A stretch of 20,094 nt of DNA. Source: Plakobranchus ocellatus. Lineage: Eukaryota > Mollusca > Gastropoda > Plakobranchidae. The stretch lies in the NCBI GenBank assembly GCA_019648995.1, contig BLXT01000976.1, positions 266,327 to 286,420 of the forward strand, in the 5' to 3' direction. This document shows, one piece after another, positions 1-10,100 of this stretch. Both the position numbers and the translations under genes were made by a program. Every line of letters begins with the position of its first letter. The first letter of the stretch is position 1. The notes beneath the pieces were generated by a model. It was not told the origin of the DNA and made no database searches. It saw nothing but the letters and a program-made list of their open reading frames with translations.

Positions 1-302
1 ATATTAGGCCTGGATGAAAATACAGTCCTATGATTGGCCTTTATTGCATCAAATTTCAGACTGATTTTTTTCAAATTTATCCAAGGGTGTCTTATTTTCA
101 TTGGCCTCCTCATTACTCTTCTTAGTTACTTAATGAGAAAATCCTGATATTTACTATCTAATATTTTATCTGGATCTATTGTCGGCATAAAAATATTGTC
201 TTGTCCCCATTTATAAGTCTAAATATAAAACAAGGCATATGTATAATTCATTAGTTATTTCACTGCTCTACATAGAGACACTTTCAAATAACCATGCATA
301 TA

Positions 303-1060
303 CATCACTAAGGACAGCCAAAACATTGAAAAAATGTTTTGAAGGATTAGCCTGACCAAAATTGTTGTTAAACAAAAAAAAACTACAAAAATCTGTCTTG
401 ATAGAAAATTTAAAGAACACGCCAGTGATCATTGTGAATAGAACTTATGCATATATATGGATGAGTCATGATTACAATAGAAAAAACAAAAAGAGTCACA
501 TTGCTGGATAGATCACCTCATGGATTATGATCATAATTAAAATGTTGGACACATTTTCAACCATAGAAGTGCATCAAAGCAATTTTTACTTGCACGAGCA
601 TGGCTTCAAACTGCCTAGCCACCTATACAAAGAGTTTTGTATTCTGCCAACCTGAACATCAGGCATTGGAACGGCCTCATCATAACAGTTTCTTCTTGCA
701 CCAACATCTCTGCTGGCTGCTTACACATAAACAATTCTGCATCTTGCTAACTGTTATTATGATATCAAACCAGTTAGCTCTGGCAGTTGCTTATTCTGGA
801 TTAATCTCTTGACTGAATTGATTGAACCTAGAAAAAGGATTGTGCTACAATTCGATGGTTTACATTTGATTATCCGTGTTTCAAGAGGTTTGTTGTATAG
901 TGTGCTGTATAATCTGGTTACATTGAATCTTCAAACTTTAATTTGTTTGTTTAGCACTAAAATGCTGTCTGTCTAATTTTTTGTGCGCATGCGTGCGCAT
1001 GTGTCCCTGAAAATGGACCTTGGTGTCCCTGAAAACTCATTTTTTAGGTTGTCAGGTCTT
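303..1060 (+). repeat. Tandem unit 1 (about 758 bp), ends in a transposon-like terminus
   Basis: This unit and the next align along nearly their whole length, from CATCACTAAG(G/C)ACAGCCA to GGTTG(T/G)CAGGTCTT, and abut directly. Small indels and scattered substitutions separate them, so the duplication is not recent. The right end carries two copies of GTCCCTGAAAA, then a T-run and GGTTGTCAGGTCTT (1047-1060), which resembles the inverted repeats of the complete elements further on. A 70-codon open frame at 600-812 is not conserved as a frame in unit 2, so I do not call it coding. Confidence 0.85.
982..1004. repeat. Alternating purine-pyrimidine tract
   Basis: Twenty-three bases made of TG, CG and CA steps alternate strictly between pyrimidine and purine. 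The equivalent tract of the second tandem unit is at 1708-1728. Such sequence can adopt Z-DNA; here it sits just before the GTCCCTGAAAA motifs. Confidence 0.6.
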
Positions 1061-1804
1061 CATCACTAAGCACAGCCACAGCATTGAAAAGATGTTTTGA
1101 AGGATTAGCCTGGTAAAAAATATGTCTTTATAGTAAGGATAATGAGCTCTCGGTGATCATGCTGAATAGAATTTATCCATATATATGGATGTGAGTCAAT
1201 TACATTAGAGAAAATGAAATGAGACACATTGCTGAATAGATCACCTCATGGATTATGACCACAGTAAAAATGTTGGACACATTTTCAACCATTTAAGTGC
1301 ATCAAACCAGTTTTTACTTGCACAAACATGGCTTCAAACTATCTAGCTACCTATGCAAAGAATTTTGTATCCTGCCAATCTGAACATCAGGCATTGCAAT
1401 GACCTCATAACAGTTTCTTCTTGCACCAATATCACTTGCTGGCTGTTTACACATAACCAATTCTGTATCTTGCTAACTGTTATTATGACATCAAACCAGT
1501 TAGCTCTGGCAGTTGCTTATTCTGGATTAATCTCTTGACTGAATTGATTGAACCTAGAAAAGGGATTGTGCTGCAATTCGATGGTTTACATTTGATTATC
1601 CATGTTTTAAGAGGTTTGTCGATAATGTGTTGTATAATCTGGTTACATTGAATCTTCAAACTTTAAGTTGTTTGTTAAGCACTAAAATGCGGTCTGGTCT
1701 TATTTTTTGTACGCATGCATGCATGTGTCCCTGAAAACTATCCTTTGTCCCTGAAAATGGACCTTGATGTCCCTGAAAACATATTTTTGAGGTTGGCAGG
1801 TCTT
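1061..1804 (+). repeat. Tandem unit 2 (about 744 bp), ends in a transposon-like terminus
   Basis: Second copy of the unit at 303-1060. Its right end has three copies of GTCCCTGAAAA (between about 1727 and 1780), then ATTTTTGA and GGTTGGCAGGTCTT at 1791-1804. That terminus differs by one substitution and one small indel from GGTTGGCAGCTCTG at 6130-6143. No matching left terminus (AAGACCTGCCAACC-like) is visible in the window, so the parent element is either cut by base 1 or 5'-truncated. Confidence 0.85.
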
Positions 1805-2315
1805 GTGTTAGTGTAGAAGTTAAGTCGTGAACATTCTAAATGGTTCAGCTTATACTTACTGATTGAACTCTGTGTCTATAAATAGTTGAATATCTGCTTG
1901 TTTTGGTTCGAAATTTTAGTGCTCCTTTAAGTTCCATTCTTGGTGCTGTCCAGTATAGATTCTATCTATACAAAACCTCTTGGCTTCATATGTGTTGACA
2001 AGAATCAACATCACCTGGATACAGATGATGTATACCCAGCTTTACATATATTGTTGTGATTTCCTAGTTGACATAAAAAAAAAATTAGATGGTTGTAAAT
2101 AAGAATTTGTATTAATAGGTGTTTTTTGACATATATAAGTGGTTCATTTTAAAGGCAAACAGTATTGGTTTGTATTTAGACAATCATTTATCAATGACAC
2201 AAAATCATCTTTAAACAAATTTATGTTGAATTATATAGGATATGCAAGACGGTGCATTAATTAAGTATCAAAAGAGATGCCTACATTTGCCTCCATTCAT
2301 TCCAAGATATCAGCA

Positions 2316-2630
2316 ATTCTTTGATTCCAAATATTTTAAAGTTGTTAGATATACTGCAGAGATGTTGGAATGTTGCAGCAAGATTGAGTATGAATAAGAA
2401 GACAGAGATCATCTTATTAGATTTATAATTTCAGGTATTTTCATATTCAAAACTGATGTTAGATAGACTAGATGGGGAATTATTTGATTTCATAATTCTT
2501 TGCTTCCTGATATTTCAAAAGTTTTTAGACTGCTGATATCCTAGAATGTTGAAGCAACTAGACAAGTAAGATTTATGAGCAAGAAGATGAGTGAACATGT
2601 CATTAGATATGTGCATCCTCACATTCCAAA
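2316..2630 (+). repeat. Diverged tandem duplication, period about 179 bp
   Basis: The segment starting ATTCTTTGATTCC at 2316 and the one starting ATTCTTTGCTTCC at 2495 can be aligned for about 110-120 bases through (G/A)GAATGTTG, (GAATAAGAAGA/GAGCAAGAAGA) and (C/T)TTATTAGAT-like words. Identity looks like roughly 70%. No reading frame is kept in both copies. Confidence 0.5.
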
Positions 2631-2660
2631 CCAGTCATTAGATAACATGTTCCAATATTA

Positions 2661-2895
2661 ATGAACAAAAAGAAAAATCATGCTTCACCCATTTTGAAAG
2701 ATTTGCATTGTAAGACAAAGAATCAAATATAAAGCTACTTGTCCTTCTTCATGAATTTGTCAATACTGGCACCCCAAAATATCTTTCAAACTTGCTTTCT
2801 CTGCATCACCAACAAAGGTCTCTTTGATGAAGTGAAATAAGAATCTAGCAACTGAAACTGAAAGAGAAACAATTTCGGAGGCAGGTCATGAAGTG
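2661..2895 (+). pseudogene. LINE (non-LTR retrotransposon) reverse-transcriptase C-terminal relic
   Basis: Three adjoining frames on the + strand rebuild the order of a motif block typical of the region after the reverse-transcriptase core in CR1/L2/jockey-like LINEs. PILKDLH lies at 2688-2708, VRQRIKYK at 2710-2733, and LLVLLHEFVNTGTPKYLSN plus LLSLHHQQRSL at 2735-2824, then TGA. The family pattern is (P)(I/V)LK.LHWLPV..RI.YK..LL....G.AP.YLS.LL.....RSLRS. Here the LHW-LPV join has lost about seven bases and an extra G follows YK, so the copy is dead. Weaker similarity (QFGG/R around 2868) continues to about 2895. The rest of the LINE is not recognisable. The clade cannot be fixed by eye. Confidence 0.72.
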
Positions 2896-3581
2896 TGTTT
2901 AAAATAGCCTACCTGATTAGATAATTTAAAAAATTATATATTCTGTAAAGAGTTAAAAACTGGTTAAATTTTGAAATGAATGGCCGAATCATGCTAGATA
3001 ATTATTGAATATAATCTTTTGTCATTGGCCTTTGTTGTTGTGCTTGTGTTTTGTACCTCAATTGTCAATATTATCGCCATTTTAGAGTAAACTTGGGCTT
3101 TTCGCTGATTCTGTCAGTGCTATAAGTTACCTGTACATTGTGTTCATTTTATCATCTTAAGAGGATCTATATAGAGGGCTATTGTATATCTGCTCATGAG
3201 GATCTTCTATAAGTACAATGTAGGGCCTAACTTAGCCAGTGCTGTTGGGCCTGTCCTCAAGTAGGATAGAGACAGAGGAGGGTGGAAGAGAGTTTACATC
3301 AGTGTGGCTAGTACCTGCTGTGGTATACAGTATTTTGAATTATTTAGAGTAACCTTGTTTCCATCCTATATCCCCTTCAAAGAGGCTTTGGGACTGCTGG
3401 AGTGAAAAGAGGAGGCTGGAGGGTAGTATCAAGGCTGGTGGTGCTGCATGTGTGTGTATGTGTTAATGTGTACAGGACTCAGAGAATTTGTAGGGTAACC
3501 AATGACCAGAGTTCTAATCTATACCCAATTTACAATGTATCCATCCCGGAGGCAGTGTGTTTATGGTTGTCCTCTTTGTTT

Positions 3582-3690
3582 TAATTTTAGTTTGATACAT
3601 ACACAACCACAATTCACACATGGTTTACACTAATACTATTAGTGTAAACCATGTGTGAATTGTGGTTGTGTATGTAACAAACTAAAATTA
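3582..3690. repeat. 109-bp near-perfect palindrome (54-bp arms, 1-base centre)
   Basis: Arms 3582-3635 and 3637-3690 are reverse complements at 53 of 54 positions, centred on C3636. The single mismatch is at 3595. The outer ends read TAATTTTAG and CTAAAATTA, which would allow a TA target-site duplication of the Tc1/mariner type. It could be a fold-back miniature transposon or an inverted duplication. If transcribed within the RPS3A pre-mRNA it would form a long hairpin. Confidence 0.85.
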
Positions 3691-4012
3691 GTGACTAAGT
3701 TTATCTCAGACAAAGTAGGGAAGTTGTTGCTTATATGAACTACACTGATTGCCAAAGTAAAGGAGGAAAATACCTGTCTGAAAGTAAATGTTTATATGAA
3801 ACAAATATTTATCTGAAGCAAGTTAAGTTTTAGCAGATTTTACTTTATTGTAGGCTTAATTTAGAGATTAACGTGTATGGCATCTGCATGTTGCAATTTT
3901 TTAAAGTTTTAATTAATCTGTGTATATATATATAGACTTAAAATGAAGCTCTAAACAAAATGGATCATTATCGAGTTTGATATATATATGTATGCAAAAT
4001 TTTTTTTATCAG

Positions 4013-4138
4013 ACACTAATTGAGGCCAATGTTGATGTCAAGACCACTGATGGCTACCTTTTGCGGGTCTTTGTCATTGGATTCACCAAAAAGAGGAATA
4101 ACCAAGTCAAGAAAACCTGTTATGCCCAGCATGCTCAG
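4013..4138 (+). CDS. RPS3A: RPS3A exon A (42 codons)
   Basis: The exon follows a T-rich tract ending in ATCAG and is followed by the donor GTACTG. It starts and ends between codons (phase 0 at both edges) and encodes [18 protein letters not shown] followed by [18 protein letters not shown] and YAQHAQ. In the family the preceding residues are KKWQ, so this is a natural exon start. The VFVIGF stretch differs from the commoner LFC(V/I)GF. Confidence 0.96.
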
Positions 4139-7100
4139 GTACTGGCTGTCTTTTGATTGTAAAAGAAAATTGCTCAAATTGAGATGTACTCCATATATAT
4201 TGACATGCTTTACTTAGCATTATTTTTATATCAGCATTTTCAGTCACCCAGCATTCTTAAATTTGGTTTCCAAACCGAAATTTGATAGTCATGATACGAA
4301 TAAAATCAAATGTAGAAAGATTTTTTTTTATTCATATAATTTTGGTGCCAAATTTGGTAGTGCCAAAAAAAAATTGCCTCGGTTTAGGCCTGTTCATTAT
4401 TTGTATTATTAATTGTACCCGCTTTAGATCTACACATTGCCATCAGCAAAGGATTAGGCTGAAGAGAGTAAGTTTTTTCATGAACACATCTAAACTTACA
4501 AGCTCAATGCAGAGCTGCCAACCATTATGAAAAAACGTAATAAATTACGTTTTTCAAGCCAAAATTACGCATTTCGTTTTTGAGATCAAAATTACGATTT
4601 TTTATTACTTGGCATAAGATGAATTTAGACTGACTAACTTTTGTTTGCACTGGACTTTCACTTTTGCTTCTTTATAGTTTTGTTTTTTTTTGCCGCAAGT
4701 GAAAGTGGTTTGTATTTTTTAACATACTTCCGGTGAATACAACTAGATATTGATATAAGTAATATAAGTTAAAAAATTATATTTATTTTTGTTTGATTTT
4801 CGATACTATAGTTTTGAAGAATCGCCCACTTTCAATCATTGTATTGAATGCTTTCTTTCTTCTCTCCTGGCCCTCTCCCTCACTTGGCACTTGAAATTTA
4901 TCATAACCAGTAATCCACTTTATCGATCATGATGTTACTTGTACTAATACTGGCACTTGCGACAATAAAAAGTTATGTACTTCAAATAGGCCAAGTGATT
5001 TTTTAAGCAGGAATATGTTTATTGTGTTTCACTGAGACGATGGGCTTGAACTTTCGATCTATTTCTCACCAGCCTAAGCAGGCAACCATGTCTGTAAATT
5101 TTATGGAATTGTTGAGATTGGCACCTCTGACAATGTAAATTTAGATCTATATGTCCATAATTTTTTAGACTATAATCTTGAATCAGATCTACTTTGGCCA
5201 CATACGTTTATTGATTTATGAAGTCTACACTAGAGCTAGACCTAGATCAACACCCACACTTGCAATAGATCTAGAGTTAATTATAATACTCTATTAGTTG
5301 CTCTGGCAGAAATGGATTATCAAGAAGACATTCAGACAAGTAACACTAATCAAACTGAAAGAAACAAAAATTAAGGGGCCTGCCAAAACGTTAAATCTAA
5401 AGCCTAGATATCTCATTGGTATGGTGAGGACTTAAGTCTTGCAGCCACCTGAGGATTTGTTCATAGGTCATTCAAGGTAGTTTGAATAAATTTCCATTTC
5501 TCACACATTATTTTTAATTTTTGAAAATTCAAAGAAAGCAGTCACTTAATAAATTAAAATCCCCTCAAACAAACATAAATTGGATATAACCTAATTTGAT
5601 TTCAAGGCAAGGCCATCTTCATTGCAATTTGTTTTTTTTTTTATGAAGTAGGGAAATTTTATTTGACCATCATCAGTTCACCTTCTTTGCTCCAACAGTC
5701 TAGAATCTAGTTAGATCTAGTGAACTAAGTTGGCAAGTGCTTCAATTCAAACAAGCAAAGATCTCAGGAATTTTTTTCGATAATTGTTTTTAATTTTAAT
5801 CGTCTTTTTCCTAAAATATATTTAGCTACATTCATTATCTGTTTTCTCCAAGAGAAATTTGGATTAGTATTAAAATTGTGGTTTTGATTCTTGTTTCATT
5901 TTGCATCACAAACAAATTTCAAGCGATACTTAGGCAGAGGAGCCTTTCTTACATTCTTGATTTATGGTTTTTTTTTCTATATTGTGCAGTTTGCTTCAAA
6001 ATTGTAGTCTTTTTTTTAATGCATGTGCATTGAAAGAAGCACAAATTATGTGTTGAAATATACGGATTACAGTTTTGAGTCCCAGATTACAGGTTTTGAC
6101 ACTTGGGATTACAGCTTTAGGTTTTTCTAGGTTGGCAGCTCTGTCAATGGTGATCAGCTTCAATCATAATAATGCTCTCACTAGAAACCACTTTCTATTG
6201 CTTTAATGGTAGGCCTATGTTAAATATTTGCATGATTAAATAAAGCCAAGGTCAATCTAAAAATGCTGAAAAATTATATTTTGTAAAATTGTCTTAGTGT
6301 TTCTTTTAATTGCTTTTATCCCATTATTCTTGTTTTTAGAGCCAAAATGGACTTAATTATTCCTTTCAAGAGACCAAGTTGAATGGCTCATAGAACCTAC
6401 CTTAGGCGTTTAGCAGGGCCAGGTTACAAACTTATAAAGCTGAATTAAACCTCAAAAACCAAAAAATTCCTCACAAGATAAGCTAGAGGGCACAATAGGG
6501 AGGTAAACTGGTTGTTCAAGGAACTGCCATCTCTGCATGAGGTGTTTAGAAATCAATTATTACTTAGTTGGGTAAAATGTGTTCAGATCCACCTATTTCC
6601 ACTCTGCTAGTCTAAAATGCAGATGCATTAGAGCATTAGCGTGGGCCCTAAGCCTAGCCTACTGAATGTGATAAAAAAATGGTTGGCTATTTTATGAAGA
6701 ATTAAATTATTATGTCTTGCATTTTTTCCCTTCACTTTTTACAAATTTTGGAAGCTCATGTCATTGTTTTCTTTTGGAGAGGTTATCAGCCCTGCGTTAG
6801 TTTGAAAAAAAAAAAGATGATTTCAGCTTCTGTCTTACTTCGCTTTTTCTTCAGGTGAAAAACATCCGCAAGACAATGGTTGAAATCGTGACTCGTGAGG
6901 TCTCCACAAATGACATGAAAGAAGTTGTTAACAAATTGTAAGTTGTTCAAAATTATATTAACAAAAAAAAAAAAAAGAAAGGAAGAAAAAACGGTTTTCT
7001 CACACATACACAATTGATTGTTATAGGCTTTTGCTTTGCTCTTTGGACTGGTCTTGGAATGTAAGGATAAGATTTAGAATTAGTTACAATTTGAACTCCT

Positions 7101-10100
7101 TGAAATTTAAATGTCTAGATTTTCATGTATGCAACTTAATCTCACTTTTTAATTCTACCCCTTAAGTCTTACTTCAGTCACCCCCTTGCACTGGGGAGCA
7201 TCTAAAAGCAGCCCCCCCCCCTATTTCCTACAAATTTTATTGGTAGTCTGGTGTTTTTTTTTTCTTAAATTGGGAAAGATTGATCTCCTGATTTAACACT
7301 ACAAGAAAAAAAATGTCTTTTGTTTGTTTGCAGTGTGAATCATCAGGATTGAGTGGAACAATCTATTTTTAAATTACAAACTTCTGTCAGCTTATTTATT
7401 TACCCAGAAGGCTGTTAACTGATAGAGGGCTGGCCCAGCTCGTAATTAACAGTGGCCTATGGCGGGTGTAAGGGGCATAATCCTAATTTACTAAAGTACA
7501 TGTTTTACAAAATTTGTCATAAATTTTAAACCAAGAAAGGTACAAACATAATTCAAACACCAAAAAAATAGAAGATAGGATGCACTTTCTTATGATATAT
7601 AACACTAAGTATCAGTGATATTATGGGATATTGAAAAAAATTGTCAACACTATCTCGGCAGTGGGGCTAGGACTAGATCTAGATCTAGATATACATTCAG
7701 ATTCATCATCGTCGGAAGAGTCTAGACGTAGCCCATCACCTTCTCTCTCCTCTACATCAAAATTAACATCCCTTTCATCATCAATTTCAACTCCAACATC
7801 ATCTTCAGGGCTACCCTCATCTTCATCTTCTTTATTAGTCGATCTTTCTGTCAGTTGCGAGAGCAAGTTGAAGGTCAATTTGAGAAAATCGTTACCCGGT
7901 AACCATTCATTCAATTTTAGAACAGTTAAAGGAAAATAGAACTCTTCAAGCAACAGAAACTATTAAGGCCCAGCCACTCTAAAGAAAATAAAGGGGCTTA
8001 TTCGGTAGTTTAAAAATGTATGCTTCAGTCAAGAATCAACGGGCGATAGCGGGCGCTCCCGCCAACACCCATAAAGGATGGTGGCGGGCGATAACACTTT
8101 TTATCAGTTATCCTCCAAATTTGTTCCCATAGAGCATTGATTTAAACAATAGGTGTTCGTGCGGCCCTATTAACTCCCTTGAATCGGCTTCCCAAAAGAG
8201 GGACTTGCTTCTGTCGAAAACATAATGCTTGTATAACGGGAAGAAGAGAATAATTTGTTTTAATTTTCATTGAGAGGAAACGAGCACAATTTTTTATTTG
8301 GAAAGGAAATTTGTATTAAAACAGTTATAAAAAAGAATGAAAATATGCTATGTTGACTTACAATAAGATTAAGAAAGGCCTAAATTAAGCTGGAAGGCTG
8401 AGAAGGCTAATACTTCTACGCCTTAATTCTACAGACATCTTTTCCAATGTTTTCCGCACCCTGGTCTATGTTTTTTCCGCGCTAAAACCTATCATAAACA
8501 AAAAGCGAGCAAACAAACAACAAGAACAAGAATAACAATACTAATACTAATGCTAATAATAATAATAATCAATAAAGTTAATGTATTTTTGGCAATCTGT
8601 GCCAACTTGTTCACACTTCAAAGGCCTGAAGAGCTGCTGCGATTCTGAACATCTATAAGATATAAGCCTGGTCTTATTTGTTAAATGTTATGAAGAGTTT
8701 AAAAAAAAAAAAAAGTTTAAAAAGAACTGTCTAATCGGGTTGTTTTTTTTTTGGGTTTTTTTTTGTGGAACTCAGTTTAAAAACAAGGGATTCCCAAGAT
8801 ACTGTAAAAGGTATAAAATTTGAAACCAGCAATTTTAACCAGCAAATGGCCTATTATTTAACAGAATGTTCTGATTGTTTTGTGCACTCGAAGTTTTTAC
8901 ATTCTATATTGAGACTAGATTCAGAAAGATCGGATTTTTTTTACATTATATGATATAGTACACCTTACATAAGATATTAAATCTAAACATATCTAGTTGT
9001 GTAGATACTAGATCTAGTTAAGCGGCAACGGCAATATAATGAATATTTTGATACACTAAGCAAACCTCTTAAAAATTTTAACAAATTATTAAATGTCACC
9101 CAAAAAAAATAAAAAAGGAAGAAAGAAAAGAAAAAAAAAGGATGATGAAGCTTTATATGGATTAATTTGAAGAAGACAAACATTATGAATACCAAGCGTT
9201 ATAGAGCCAGAGCCAAACTAGCTCTCCCTCTTTTGGGTTCATGGGTAGACAATTTGCGGTGATGGGCACCAGCTCCTATTATTATGCATTATGTGTTGTG
9301 CAGATAATCAATGCAGTAAATAGCAAGTTTTACTTCCGATTTTAAACTTTGCCAGTGTCTGGAATCAATTGAGACCATGTATTAAAGGTTAAAAATTTTG
9401 CTGGCTCTATAAGTTCAAGATCTTACAATTTTTTCCTCCCTCCACAAGTTTTGACATAATTCCTCACTTGCAATAAATTAATTTTCTTAATTGAGCCCAG
9501 TGTCAGGGAAATAAAATACATGCACAAGTATTTGGAGAAATACTTTCCAAGATGGAAGTTCATCTATGGTTCTGTTTTCTTCACTCAGGTAATATAAAAA
9601 GTGTCGATCTAGTTAAACGGAAATAAAGATTGAAAAAGTACTAAGAAAAAAAAAAGCAAATAATGTGGACATTGCTGAAACTAGGTACCCCAAACCAAAA
9701 ATTCAAATTGACTATATAACTTGCATCATGTGTTTAATTAATAGATCTCAGTGAGATATGAACTGAGCCAAAACAATTTTGAAAATCGGACAATATTTAT
9801 AGAAGTTACGTTCTTCTAAAGTACGTGTGTTTGGGTACTCTTGGAGACTGAAAAATCAGCATGGGAAGCCAACTTTTGACATCCATATTATAAAAAGTGT
9901 TGATCCTAAACTCTTGCAACTTCTACATCACACTATCAACAAAAAGCACTGCATACTCAATTTTTTTCAGAGGTCTAGATCAATTGAAAGTACTTTTTTA
10001 TTCACTTGCAACATGGTAATTTACAAAATTTGGCAAGGGAGGTAAAAAAAAAAACGAATTTTTTCAAAATTTTGAAATTTCATAAAAATTTTAATTAATG

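Larger units (their letters stand above)
1..4012 (+). other. RPS3A: Partial RPS3A intron (3' part), repeat-rich
   Basis: No exon of RPS3A or any other gene could be recognised here. The 3' end (T-rich tract, ATCAG at 4008-4012) is the acceptor of exon A, so this is inferred to be the distal part of an intron that begins upstream of the window. Contents in order: two ~750-bp tandem units (303-1804), AT-rich unassigned sequence (1805-2300), a diverged tandem duplication (2316-2630), a LINE relic (2661-2895), unassigned sequence and a large palindrome (3582-3690). Confidence 0.7.
4139..6854 (+). other. RPS3A: RPS3A intron A/B, 2716 bp
   Basis: Bounded by GTACTG and TTCTTCAG. About 60% of it is a single inserted element with terminal inverted repeats (4510-6143). 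The remaining ~370 bp at the 5' side and ~700 bp at the 3' side show no gene or convincing RNA. Confidence 0.93.

Noticed and set aside
600..1538. Paired short frames at 600-812 and 1353-1538 with identical C-termini (ending LALAVAYSGLIS)
   Set aside because: They are the same segment of the two tandem units. Indels shift the frame between copies upstream, which argues against selection for a protein.
2735..2870. Minus-strand frame resembling a coding exon (VARFLFHFIKETFVGDAEKAS) after a pyrimidine tract ending in CAG
   Set aside because: It is the antisense of the LINE relic, which gives an ordered, recognisable motif set on the + strand. The minus frame matches no family I know.
7621..7953. 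Overlapping frames of about 100 codons on both strands
   Set aside because: Both arise from TCA/TCT-rich low-complexity sequence; no domain, start context or splice logic supports either.
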